A stretch of DNA of 64,000 bases, taken from contig NZ_JAQQPZ010000002.1 in assembly GCF_028750675.1 (NCBI RefSeq), forward strand, positions 373,800 to 437,799, in the 5' to 3' direction. Of this stretch, positions 7,959-16,919 are shown in pieces. Every line of letters begins with the position of its first letter. Positions within the stretch are counted from its first letter, which is position 1. This stretch comes from Shewanella metallivivens. Lineage in GTDB: Bacteria > Pseudomonadota > Gammaproteobacteria > Enterobacterales > Shewanellaceae. Under the pieces are notes generated by a model, which worked only from the letters and a program-made list of their open reading frames with translations, did not search any database and was not told the origin of the DNA. The position numbers and the translations under genes were made by a program.

Positions 7959-8133
7959 GTTATTTCCTTGTAAATCTAATTTAGCTTAGCTCTAGTGTCA
8001 GATAACTAACACATGGATTCTTTGATGCAAGTCAGCTTTTAATAAAAACAAAGTGAACAAGCGCAAAATCAAGATGAATTTGTGATCTGCTCCACAGTAG
8101 TAATCTTGTAAACCATGCAGTTTGTATTCTTTT
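7959..8133 (-). promoter_or_regulatory. Possible internal promoter region between hypF and hypB
   Basis: A 175-nt gap in an otherwise nearly gapless operon. On the + strand TTGATGCAAGTCAG (8022-8035) is a one-armed match to the FNR consensus TTGAT-N4-ATCAA: the left arm is perfect and the right has two mismatches. Promoter activity is inferred, not shown. Confidence 0.3.
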
Positions 8134-10545
8134 TTAATGCTTTTTTTGTGCCCATAAGTTTGCGCCATACCATAATTGCCCCAGTGCAATACCGCCATCA
8201 TTAATAGGCACATGTTGACTGGCTAATACCTGATGATTGGCGAGTTTACTCTTAGTTAAACATTGACTGAGTAACGTTTTATTTTGAAACACCCCACCAC
8301 AAAACACTTGAGGATAGTTACGGTAATCTTGTGCAACACAATCAATCTTATCAGCTATTTCAGCCATAAATTGCCAACAAACTTGCTGAGTTAACCGTGC
8401 AGTCGTTAATGCAAAATCTTGTTGGTGCGCCGCTAACACAAGTTGGGTAATAAATTGGCTGCTATGCCACTCAATCACTTTACTGTCTTGTGCTTTGGGG
8501 GCGGGATGTTGCGATAAGTTAATCTCATAGATCGCACAATTAAGCTGGCTGCCTTGATCGGTTCTTTGTTGTAAATATTGATTAGCTGCGGTTTCAATCA
8601 TCATTCCGGCTTGGCCTTCATACTGGGTATGTTCAATTAAATTAAGCCCCACAGCCAAGGCATCAAATAAGCGACCCACCGAGCGGCACCTAATACAATG
8701 ACTGTTATTTACCCATAACCTATGTAAATTCGCCACGGTTTGCGCGCCCAAATGCTGAATGGCGTTAATGGGTAAATTTAATACCTGCTCGAGGGATAAA
8801 TGCTCAAATAACAGTGCCAATAATATGCGAACTGGCTGCTTAATGGCTTGTTCACCGCCAATCAAGGTAAACTCACTAAAATGGGCGAGGGTCGTAAAGC
8901 CATTCATGTTGGCTAGCATCACCTCGCTGCCCCATAACGTGCCATCATCGCCAAGTCCGGTGCCATCAAAACTCACCCCAAAAACTGGTTCTGTGTGCTG
9001 GTGCACAGCCATTACAGACAATACATGAGCGTAATGATGTTGAATGCCAACACATTGATGACTGGGTAAAGCATGTTGATGCTGATACGCCTTTGCCCAT
9101 TGCGAAGGGGCATATTGTGGATGATTATCATGAACGACATGGCTAGCGTTAAAGTCATATAATCGGGTAAACGTAGCCAAACTTTGGTGAAAATATTGCT
9201 GAGCCTCAAGGCTGAATAAATCACCAATGTGTGGCGACAATATCATGTTTTGGTCAAAGCCAAAGGCGACTGCATTTTTTTGTTGAGCCCCTACTGCCAG
9301 CACATGGCTGGAGCCAAAGCTATGTTGAGCATCAAGGTTAATTGTCAGTGGAGCATAGCCTCGCGCTAAGCGGATCACTTGGAGCTGATGATCGACCACT
9401 TGTACCACGCTATCATCACAGGCATTAATAATGGCTCTGTTATGATTTAATATTGCATCAACAACATGGCCAAGGTGACGCTTAATCTCCGCGCTATCGC
9501 CAATAATTGGCTCACCGCTTCGATTCGCACTTGTCGCCACAATGGGAACACCAACCCGTTGCATCAATAAATGATGCAGTGGGGTATAAGGTAAAAATAC
9601 CCCAAGCCTATCAATGCCTGGAGCCAAGTGTTCACTCAGGCCCAATGGGTTAACAGGTAACTTGGTCAACAACGTAATGGGTTTTTCAGCACTGCTTAAT
9701 AAATCCCACTCGGTTTGATCAGCAGTCACGCACAATTTGGCTTGGTTTAGGTCTTTAACCATGATGGCTAATGGTTTTGCTGGGCGCTGTTTACGCTGGC
9801 GTAGCAAAGCTACGGCGTCATCGTTGGTGGCATCACACACCAAATGAAACCCACCTAAACCTTTAATGGCCACAATGGCACCTTGCTTAATCAGTTGGGC
9901 GGTTTGCGTTAGCAGATCACTCTGATTTAACTGACCATTTTGAGCTAAAGCGTTAAATGATGGCGTTAAAATACTCAATTGTAATTGAGGCCCGCATTGT
10001 GGACAGCTCACTGGCTGTGCATGGTAGCGCCTGTTTAGCGGATCTGTGTAAGATACCGCACACTCAGGGCACATATTAAAAGCTGCCATAGCAGTATTAC
10101 AGCGATCGTAAGGCAGAGCATTGATAATGGTATAGCGCGGTCCACAATTAGTGCAGTTGGTAAATGGGTAATGATAATGACGATTATTGGGGTCGTTAAT
10201 CTCGTCTAAACAATCCTGACAGACACTTTTGTCGGCCGATATTGCTACATTGGCATGTTCACCAGGCAAAACGTGACTATCGATAATGCTAAATGAGTTA
10301 AATCTAACATCAGTGCAGCTAGTTGTTTGCTCAATAAAGTCAATACGGGCAAGGGGGGGCGGGCTGCTTTGCAGTGTATTGATAAATGAATCAATAGCAG
10401 CAGACGGGCCCTGTAACTCAATCGTCACACCTAAGTGATTATTGAGTACTGTGCCAAATAAATTAAGTTCTGTGGCAAGTCGATACACAAAGGGCCGAAA
10501 GCCGACCCCTTGTACAATGCCTTTAACAAATACAGTCATTTGCAT
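8134..10545 (-). CDS. hypF: Carbamoyltransferase HypF
   Basis: HypF activates carbamoyl phosphate and transfers the carbamoyl group to HypE, the first step in making the CN ligands. Domains in order: acylphosphatase-like (FVKGIVQGVGFRPFVYR, residues ~5-21), zinc-finger pair (CQDCLDE...CTNCGPRYT and CPECAVS...CPQCGPQ, ~110-190), YrdC-like (IKGLGGFHLVCDA, RKQRPAKPLAIM, ATSANRSGEPI, ~205-390) and Kae1-like (IQHHYAHVLSVMA, FDGTGLGDDG, YEGQAGM, CGGVFQNK, NDGGIALGQ, ~415-795). The length of 803 residues is slightly above the usual ~750. The start is the first ATG, with no strong Shine-Dalgarno; an ATG six nt further in is an alternative. Confidence 0.95.
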   Translation of the reverse strand: MQMTVFVKGIVQGVGFRPFVYRLATELNLFGTVLNNHLGVTIELQGPSAAIDSFINTLQSSPPPLARIDFIEQTTSCTDVRFNSFSIIDSHVLPGEHANVAISADKSVCQDCLDEINDPNNRHYHYPFTNCTNCGPRYTIINALPYDRCNTAMAAFNMCPECAVSYTDPLNRRYHAQPVSCPQCGPQLQLSILTPSFNALAQNGQLNQSDLLTQTAQLIKQGAIVAIKGLGGFHLVCDATNDDAVALLRQRKQRPAKPLAIMVKDLNQAKLCVTADQTEWDLLSSAEKPITLLTKLPVNPLGLSEHLAPGIDRLGVFLPYTPLHHLLMQRVGVPIVATSANRSGEPIIGDSAEIKRHLGHVVDAILNHNRAIINACDDSVVQVVDHQLQVIRLARGYAPLTINLDAQHSFGSSHVLAVGAQQKNAVAFGFDQNMILSPHIGDLFSLEAQQYFHQSLATFTRLYDFNASHVVHDNHPQYAPSQWAKAYQHQHALPSHQCVGIQHHYAHVLSVMAVHQHTEPVFGVSFDGTGLGDDGTLWGSEVMLANMNGFTTLAHFSEFTLIGGEQAIKQPVRILLALLFEHLSLEQVLNLPINAIQHLGAQTVANLHRLWVNNSHCIRCRSVGRLFDALAVGLNLIEHTQYEGQAGMMIETAANQYLQQRTDQGSQLNCAIYEINLSQHPAPKAQDSKVIEWHSSQFITQLVLAAHQQDFALTTARLTQQVCWQFMAEIADKIDCVAQDYRNYPQVFCGGVFQNKTLLSQCLTKSKLANHQVLASQHVPINDGGIALGQLWYGANLWAQKKH

Positions 10546-10594
10546 TGAGTGGTTACCGATTTAAATTGCGTAAATTTAAGGCCTGAGACACTCA

Positions 10595-12463
10595 TTACCC
10601 CCGACGCTGTTTGAGATACAGGCCACCTACGGCAATATTGACCCCATCAAGATCCAACAATGGGTTGAGTTGCAACGGGTAGTTTTTACCAATACGTAAA
10701 TGCACACGTTCAGCAAGCACCGGATTTGCAAAGTCACTGCCGGCGACCACCAGTTGTTTAACGCCAACATTTTGATCCACATGCTCAATCCAATGACTGA
10801 GATAATCGGCAAACGAGTCATGAAACGCAAAAGCCAGCTTGGCTAAGTTGGCATCGCCAGCCAGTTTAAAACTCATAAGCGAACCTAGTGTTCTGCACCA
10901 GTTGAGGCTGCGGTGGGCCATGCCTTTAGTGAGCGGAAAATCAATTCTAGGCGCATTATTGCCTTGATAAGTCATTGCTAACGCGATAAATCGGTCGGCC
11001 AGTTCAGCCGCACTGACCGGCTTACCCTGATGACTATTGATTAGGCCAGCACCAATAATCGCCGCTGCCACAGCCATTAATTGCGTTAATGCGCTGTCTT
11101 TGTCCGAGATATGTAAATCCAGTAGCTGGTTATATTCCGCTGGGTGTAACTGCTTAAATTTATCGAGTAAGCTTTTTTGAGGCGAATCCAACAAGCTATG
11201 GCACACCTCATATCCGCTGTTAGGTAACGTAGGTAACTGAAAAAATAACGCTGCATCACTTTGGCTGTCAACGGTGACAATTTGGCTGGCATGGTGCTGA
11301 CCAAAATATAACACCGCGGCATTTTTGACATACAGCGGCTTGCTATGTGGCTCATGCTCATGATGGCGTAACAAGCCTGCCGACATTGCACATAAACTGT
11401 ACTTTATGTCAGTGGCGCTAGTTTGCTCTACAGGTTCTGTTTGTGGTTCTTGTAACGTTACAACTTGCCATTGCAGTTGATTGTTGGTGCTTTTAGCTGA
11501 AAATTTATGTTGTTCTGTTTTATAGTGAAATTCATCGTGCAAACAGGTCAGGTTGCTTGGCATTGCCATGTTTCCTGCCTGTAAATCTGCTGTCGGTATC
11601 CAGTATTGCGCAACACTGGCTAATCTTAATGGTGGGTCAATGTGCGGATTGACCTTGTTTAATTGATTGACATATACCCAATGAATACCTTTTTGGCGCA
11701 GTATTTCACAGAGGATCACCAATAAGCGGTTGTCAGCAAACTGAATATCGTACAAGGGGGCGTGTAAATTAGGATGATCGCTACAAGGTCTAACCCGGAT
11801 TAAGGGTTTTTCAATGCTCGACAGTGCTAATACTTGGGGGTCAGAAACACAAAATTGGCTATTGAGCGAATTAGGATTACAAATTAATACCCTAGGTTGT
11901 TGGTATTCAGTCAAGCTTGCATTGTTGTTCAATATGCTTAATTGCAGCCCTAGCATGGGTAACGCAAGCACCTTATCGGTTAACAAACTGTTTGCCATGG
12001 CGGCAATGTCTGCACGAGTCAACGATTTAAGTTCACGACTCAGTTTATAGTGACCTTTACAATGTTCACAGGGCAAATTAATTTCGCCAAATTGTGGATG
12101 TTGATTATCGCCAAATTGCGGTTGACAGTGCTGACAAAAATACAAAGGTAAGCCTTTATGATGTTTAACACTAAAAGCATTTGTTGACCCCGACTTAGTA
12201 TCAATACGCTTAATTTCGGTTTGTTGTAACCACACCGACAGTAAAAAATCTGCAGCAATATCGTCAGCTAATTGTTCGAGTTCGGCTTGGGGAGCACAGG
12301 CTTCTATAAAATAACAAACCGCACCAGTGTCCACATTGCTCTCACGGCCTATGCTGATATTCAGTTTATCTAAGTGTAAGTATTGGTTGCATAAATGTGC
12401 ATATAACGGCACAGGTTTTTGGCAAACAAAATTAAATCGAATGTTATGGTTACGCGTCGACAT
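10595..12463 (-). CDS. Degenerate HypF paralogue in hydrogenase operon
   Basis: This 622-residue protein lies between hyaD and hypF. It retains traces of HypF: paired CxxC sites (CQHC and CEHC, about residues 110-135), a YrdC-like stretch where ALSSIEKPLIRV lines up with HypF LLSSAEKPITLL, and a C-terminal Kae1-like part (YQGNNAPRIDFP for YEGQAGM, VVAGSDFANPVLAERV for the CGGVFQN region, DLDGVNIAVGGLY for NDGGIALGQ). The acylphosphatase motif, the HHYAH metal site and the SANRSGEP motif are missing, so carbamoyl transfer is unlikely. It may be a scaffold or chaperone for hydrogenase assembly. The start was chosen at MSTRNHN, where GAGG precedes by 5 nt. It overlaps hyaD by 14 nt. Confidence 0.75.
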   Translation of the reverse strand: MSTRNHNIRFNFVCQKPVPLYAHLCNQYLHLDKLNISIGRESNVDTGAVCYFIEACAPQAELEQLADDIAADFLLSVWLQQTEIKRIDTKSGSTNAFSVKHHKGLPLYFCQHCQPQFGDNQHPQFGEINLPCEHCKGHYKLSRELKSLTRADIAAMANSLLTDKVLALPMLGLQLSILNNNASLTEYQQPRVLICNPNSLNSQFCVSDPQVLALSSIEKPLIRVRPCSDHPNLHAPLYDIQFADNRLLVILCEILRQKGIHWVYVNQLNKVNPHIDPPLRLASVAQYWIPTADLQAGNMAMPSNLTCLHDEFHYKTEQHKFSAKSTNNQLQWQVVTLQEPQTEPVEQTSATDIKYSLCAMSAGLLRHHEHEPHSKPLYVKNAAVLYFGQHHASQIVTVDSQSDAALFFQLPTLPNSGYEVCHSLLDSPQKSLLDKFKQLHPAEYNQLLDLHISDKDSALTQLMAVAAAIIGAGLINSHQGKPVSAAELADRFIALAMTYQGNNAPRIDFPLTKGMAHRSLNWCRTLGSLMSFKLAGDANLAKLAFAFHDSFADYLSHWIEHVDQNVGVKQLVVAGSDFANPVLAERVHLRIGKNYPLQLNPLLDLDGVNIAVGGLYLKQRRG

Positions 12464-13004
12464 AGCAACCTCGTTTATAGGCATCAGGGATGACCTGCTC
12501 GATAGTTAAATCGGCCTTGCATAGGTAAGTAAAGCCAAGGGTGTCCATATGAGCAAGCAGGGCTTTTTCCATTGTTGGGATTGCTTGCAACAGGTGAGGT
12601 GTTAAGCCTAACGTCATAGGTTCAATTACCGTGGGAGTGACGCCTAAAACAAAGGTGTGTGGTCTGTCGCCAACAATGTCCATCATGTTTAGCGTTTGTA
12701 GCATTTCAACTTCGTGAGCACTGCCTTGCCAGTCAATTTCAGCAGGAGCATGGTCAAAATCAAAAAAGTACACTTCACCCGGCCCCACATCCACGCTATT
12801 GACCGTGTCGACGACGATTAAGTGATCATACTGGCAAATGATAGGGATAAGCCCTTGGGCCAAGGTGCCGCCATCGACAATATCGAGTTGATATTGCGAG
12901 TGGTTAAATTGATATTTATCATTGATATAATTGACAAAATGTACGCCGACTCCTTCGTCGGCGTACAATACATTGCCTATACCTAACAGCAATATTTTTT
13001 TCAC
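12450..13004 (-). CDS. hyaD: Hydrogenase maturation protease HyaD
   Basis: A HyaD/HupD/HybD-type endopeptidase that removes the C-terminal tail of the large subunit after nickel insertion. The 184-residue protein begins MKKILLLGIGNVLYADEGVG. The three nickel-sensing ligands expected in the family are seen as Glu in YADEGVG (about residue 17), Asp in VVDTVNSVD (about residue 63) and His in SAHEVEML (about residue 94). Its substrate is presumably HyaB, encoded two genes upstream. It starts 5 nt after hyaC. Confidence 0.93.
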   Translation of the reverse strand: MKKILLLGIGNVLYADEGVGVHFVNYINDKYQFNHSQYQLDIVDGGTLAQGLIPIICQYDHLIVVDTVNSVDVGPGEVYFFDFDHAPAEIDWQGSAHEVEMLQTLNMMDIVGDRPHTFVLGVTPTVIEPMTLGLTPHLLQAIPTMEKALLAHMDTLGFTYLCKADLTIEQVIPDAYKRGCYVDA

Positions 13005-13009
13005 GCTAA

Positions 13010-13675
13010 TTAATGATCCTTATGATAATCGTAACCTGAAACAATGGAGTCGACGGAGTTATGTTTGAAGCGAATACCAGACCACACCGCCATATACACA
13101 TGGATAACCACAAAGATGATAAATGCCCAGGTTAAATAGTGATGATAAATGCGAAGGTTCGCTAAGCCGCCACAAAGAGCCGTAAACCAGGCCGCCATGT
13201 CTACTAATAAGCCACCTACACCTAAATGGTATACGTTGGCATAAAGTGCCAAACCAGTAATCACCATGATGAGTGCCACAAATGAAATCGCCACATAGGT
13301 CATAAATTGCAATGGGCCATATACACCCGCTTTATGCAAATTACCCATCCATATGTAGGATTTAAGCTGCACTATCCAACTGTTAAAACTCATAACATCT
13401 TTAAATGATTTTCTTTCTATGTCATTACGACTGAAGAAAAACAAATAAAACCGCACGAAAGTGATACTGGTGAGTAAAAAGCCAAACACAATATGCGCAA
13501 ATCGGATCCAACCTTGTACCAACACATCTGTACTTTCAGGTGCCACCAAAAATGGCCACGAGATATAAAACCCCGTGATCACTAATACCAAAATGGCCAA
13601 GGCACGTAGCCAATGAAATATGCGAATGGCCGGAGTAAATATCAGCTTCCTATTGTGGGTTGCGATATGTTCCAT
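13010..13675 (-). CDS. hyaC: [NiFe]-hydrogenase cytochrome b subunit HyaC
   Basis: An integral di-haem cytochrome b that anchors the periplasmic HyaAB dimer and passes electrons from H2 oxidation to quinone. The 221-residue protein has about four membrane spans. Candidate haem-ligand histidines are in RIFHWLRAL (first span), FAHIVFGFL (second) and YHHYLTWAFIIFVVIHVYM (last). N- and C-termini are hydrophilic. It lies 29 nt from hyaB, with a Shine-Dalgarno-like AGGAGG just upstream of its start. Confidence 0.94.
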   Translation of the reverse strand: MEHIATHNRKLIFTPAIRIFHWLRALAILVLVITGFYISWPFLVAPESTDVLVQGWIRFAHIVFGFLLTSITFVRFYLFFFSRNDIERKSFKDVMSFNSWIVQLKSYIWMGNLHKAGVYGPLQFMTYVAISFVALIMVITGLALYANVYHLGVGGLLVDMAAWFTALCGGLANLRIYHHYLTWAFIIFVVIHVYMAVWSGIRFKHNSVDSIVSGYDYHKDH

Positions 13676-13704
13676 ACTTTATCCCTCCTAATCCATTGGC
13701 CTAA

Positions 13705-15408
13705 TTAAAATCCGTTAGGATCAATTTTGAATTGGCCAAGCGTTTGTTTGTTGTAATCCATCACATGGACAGAACACGCCATACAAGGATCGAACGAATG
13801 GATAATACGAATCACCTCCAGTGGCTTAGTAGGATCTTCAAGTTGTAAGCCAATGAGCGATGCTTCATAAGGGCCCATTTTTCCACGTGCATCAACGGGG
13901 CCAGCATTCCACGTTGTGGGCACCACAGCTTGATAGTTTTCAACTTTACCGTCTTTAATTCGTATCCAATGGCTAAGCATACCGCGGGGCGCCTCAATCA
14001 TGGCGTACCCTTCGTAAACCTGATTAGGGTCAATGTCGGGTTTAACGTAAGTTGACTCATCCGATTGTATATTGGTCAGTAACGCATCAAATGTGGCTAA
14101 ACTGGCTTGACCAACAAGCACCGTTTGCAGCATACGAGCGGCAGTACGACCAAGAGTGGTAAACAGCGCGTCTAATGGCAACCCTGTGCGAGCAAGTAAG
14201 CCATCAACAGCATTTACAACCGTTTGATTGCCACGGGCGTAGTTCACTAACAAGCACGCAAGAGGACCCACTTCAACTGGCTCGTCTTGATAGCGTGGCG
14301 ACTTAACCCACGAGTATTTACCGTCACCGTCTAAGGTCGGTAATTTGCCATACACAGTATCGCGTTCCACAAACCCAGTGTAATCAGGAATGGTAGTGCC
14401 TTCGTACGGATGCTGAGGGCCATCGGCTTTGTACCAAGCGTGGGTCACATCCTCGCGGATAAGGTCTGGATTGATGTCCATGACATTGGCTAAATCACCT
14501 TTAATGATCACCCCTTGATTAAACAAGTATTCTCCGTCGGCCATGATAAAATCATCGCCACACAAGAAGCTGTTCACATTCACGCCGCCAAGCACACTGG
14601 CTTCTGTGCCAAAAGCCTCTGCTGCCATGACAATGTCAGCTTGATAAGCACGTTCAATAAAATCTTGAACGATGGCATGTTTTTGTTTCCATTCTTGTAA
14701 ACGAGCTGGGCTTAGCATGTCGCGTACAGAGGTAACACCACCCACCACAATCGATTGTGGGTGAGGGGATTTACCGCCAAAGATGGCGAGCATTTCGGCA
14801 GCAACACGCTGAACTTCTAATGCTTTTAAGTAATGTGATAACGCAATCAGGTTTTGTTCAGGGCTAAAGCGATAAGTACCATTACCCCAATAGGCATTGG
14901 CAAATGGGCCGAGCTTGCCGGTTTCTACCAAACCTTTCACTCTAGCTTGTACTGCTTTTAATTCGCCTTCACCCGCCGCAATCGGCGCATCAGAGTATTG
15001 CATTGCCACTTTGGCGGCTAAGGCAGGGTCGGCGCTTAATGCCGACACCACATCCACCCAATCTAGGCCATGTAAATGGTAAAAATGCACGATATGATCA
15101 TGCATATACAACGACGACTGCATTAAGCTACGTAAGTACTTCGCATTGAGTGGAATTTTTACCCCTAATGCATTTTCAACCGCTTCAGTACCACAGCGAT
15201 AATGCGAATAGGTACACACGCCACAAATACGCTGCACAATTAAGCCCACATCCATAGGTGTGCGACCTTTTAATATCACTTCAATACCGCGCCACAAGGT
15301 CGATGATGACCAGGCTTTAGTGATGACATTGTTGTCATCCACTTCAACTTCTACGCGTAAATGGCCTTCGATACGGGTGATTGGGTCGATTACGACACGT
15401 TTACTCAT
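13705..15408 (-). CDS. hyaB: [NiFe]-hydrogenase large subunit HyaB
   Basis: The catalytic subunit carrying the Ni-Fe centre. It starts MSKRVVIDPITRIEGHLRVEVE. The N-terminal nickel ligands are in RICGVCTYSH (about residues 60-69) and the C-terminal pair in DPCMACSVH (about residues 541-549). After that His a short tail VMDYNKQTLGQFKIDPNGF remains for HyaD to cut. All four metal-binding Cys are present. The length of 567 residues fits group 1 membrane-bound uptake enzymes. The spacing to hyaA is 2 nt. Export should be by hitch-hiking on the Tat signal of HyaA. Confidence 0.97.
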   Translation of the reverse strand: MSKRVVIDPITRIEGHLRVEVEVDDNNVITKAWSSSTLWRGIEVILKGRTPMDVGLIVQRICGVCTYSHYRCGTEAVENALGVKIPLNAKYLRSLMQSSLYMHDHIVHFYHLHGLDWVDVVSALSADPALAAKVAMQYSDAPIAAGEGELKAVQARVKGLVETGKLGPFANAYWGNGTYRFSPEQNLIALSHYLKALEVQRVAAEMLAIFGGKSPHPQSIVVGGVTSVRDMLSPARLQEWKQKHAIVQDFIERAYQADIVMAAEAFGTEASVLGGVNVNSFLCGDDFIMADGEYLFNQGVIIKGDLANVMDINPDLIREDVTHAWYKADGPQHPYEGTTIPDYTGFVERDTVYGKLPTLDGDGKYSWVKSPRYQDEPVEVGPLACLLVNYARGNQTVVNAVDGLLARTGLPLDALFTTLGRTAARMLQTVLVGQASLATFDALLTNIQSDESTYVKPDIDPNQVYEGYAMIEAPRGMLSHWIRIKDGKVENYQAVVPTTWNAGPVDARGKMGPYEASLIGLQLEDPTKPLEVIRIIHSFDPCMACSVHVMDYNKQTLGQFKIDPNGF

Positions 15409-15410
15409 GA

Positions 15411-16547
15411 TTATTCCTCCAAAGGCTTAGCAAATACGCTAGCAACTGCATGGGCGCCAATACCAACAACGGTCGCACCTAAAATAACCGCTCCAATAGT
15501 GTCAGCGGTGGCATCAATGCCATGTAAAAGTTGACGTCCAAGCGGTTTCTCAAAATCCGCCATGTCATCCCAGAAATTCGGTTCAGAACAGCCCATACAG
15601 CCGTGACCGGCTAACACAGGCCAACTGGTATGGTGATTAAAACGCTCGGTAGGACAATTGTTATAGGTATAAGGTCCTTTACAACCCACTTTATATAAGC
15701 AATAGCCTTCTTTGGCACCTTCATCGCCAAATTCTTCAACAAACTCACCGGCATCAAAACGGCCCCGACGCTCACAGTTATCATGAACCCGTGCCCCATA
15801 AGCCCATTTAGGACGGTTAAACATGTCAAGCGCGGGCAACTTGCCAAACATAATGAAGTACATGAGCGTGCCCACAATGTTCTTTTCACTCGGTGGGCAA
15901 CCGCCTAGGTTAATCACGGTTTTATCTACCACTTCATGTATGCCTTTCGCGCCCGTTGGGTTTGGCGCTGCAGCTTGAACCCCACCAAAGGCAGCACAGG
16001 TACCTACTGACACAATTGCTGCGGCATTTTTAGCGGCTTCTTTGACAATGTGCAGCCCAGTATGCCCCTTACACCCCACGGTTAAAAATGCACCGTTGTT
16101 GGCTGTGGGCACAGCGCCTTCAACTGCGAGCAAATAACGGCCCTTGTAGGTTTCTAATGCATGCTCTAGATTTTCTTCTGCTTGCCAACCGGCCGCGGCC
16201 ATTAAGGTTTCGTGATACTCAAGCGAGATATGATCAAAGATTAAAGTGTCTAGATTGGGTGAGTCGGTTCGGATCAATGACTCAGAGCATCCAGTACACT
16301 CAGCCATATGTAACCAAATTAACGGTACACGATCGGCTAATTCAGCAGCTTGGGCCACCAGATTACTAAAGGGTAAAGGGAGAGCTAACATTGCGGTGAC
16401 CGAAGCGGTCCATTTAATGAAGTCTCGGCGAGAGATGCCTAGGTCGGCCATTTTTTGTTGTAATGTTAAAGGCTGACGTTGAGCAAATTGACGTAAATAA
16501 TCAATCCGCTCTTGGCCTTGCTTATAAAGGGCTGCATGTGTGTCCAT
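15411..16547 (-). CDS. hyaA: [NiFe]-hydrogenase small subunit HyaA
   Basis: The electron-transfer subunit with three Fe-S clusters. The Tat signal is ISRRDFIKWTASVTAMLALP (about residues 34-53), with mature protein after AQAA. Proximal-cluster ligands lie in ECTGCSES, GTCAAFGG and LGGCPPS; distal/medial ligands in HDNCERRG, KVGCKGPYTYNNCP and GHGCMGCSEPNFWD. A C-terminal hydrophobic helix (TIGAVILGATVVGIGAHAVASV) anchors it to the membrane beside HyaC. Both positions that carry extra Cys in oxygen-tolerant Hyd-1-type enzymes (CTCCSES, GTCASWGC) are Gly here, so a standard, oxygen-sensitive proximal 4Fe-4S cluster is expected. Confidence 0.96.
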   Translation of the reverse strand: MDTHAALYKQGQERIDYLRQFAQRQPLTLQQKMADLGISRRDFIKWTASVTAMLALPLPFSNLVAQAAELADRVPLIWLHMAECTGCSESLIRTDSPNLDTLIFDHISLEYHETLMAAAGWQAEENLEHALETYKGRYLLAVEGAVPTANNGAFLTVGCKGHTGLHIVKEAAKNAAAIVSVGTCAAFGGVQAAAPNPTGAKGIHEVVDKTVINLGGCPPSEKNIVGTLMYFIMFGKLPALDMFNRPKWAYGARVHDNCERRGRFDAGEFVEEFGDEGAKEGYCLYKVGCKGPYTYNNCPTERFNHHTSWPVLAGHGCMGCSEPNFWDDMADFEKPLGRQLLHGIDATADTIGAVILGATVVGIGAHAVASVFAKPLEE

Positions 16548-16635
16548 GTTGATACCTTCTACTTAATGTAGCGCGGGGCTAATAAATAATTGCTTTCCAT
16601 CAGTATCAATATTAAAACTCAGCAAAAAATCATCA

Positions 16636-16649
16636 TTGATGTAAATCAA
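16636..16649. promoter_or_regulatory. FNR/EtrA box upstream of hyaA
   Basis: TTGATGTAAATCAA is a perfect match to the FNR consensus TTGAT-N4-ATCAA. It lies 89 nt upstream of the hyaA start codon in the divergent intergenic region (16548-16919). It implies anaerobic activation of the hydrogenase operon by FNR (EtrA in Shewanella). The rest of this 372-nt gap shows no gene. Confidence 0.85.
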
Positions 16650-16919
16650 CTTGTTTAAAACTCTCTTAACATATCCTTTATATTTGTGTCTAATTTATGA
16701 TGATGATCAAGTTAACGAAATTGCACGTGGACAAATTGTCGCAATCGCATAATGCTCCCATAATGTGATCTCGATAAGGTGTTATCTGTCTATTATTAAA
16801 TCTATAGTCACTCTCTATTCAATATTTGCAGGGTCATTCCTTGTTTTCTCACGGTATAGACAATAAAGTGTCGGCTATAAAGGCATAGCATTTTTTAATA
16901 AATCTTTAACAAATAGGGC

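Noticed and set aside
7998..8213. 71-codon minus-strand ORF overlapping the hypF end
   Set aside because: Composition looks random, overlaps hypF in another frame, and has no ribosome-binding site.
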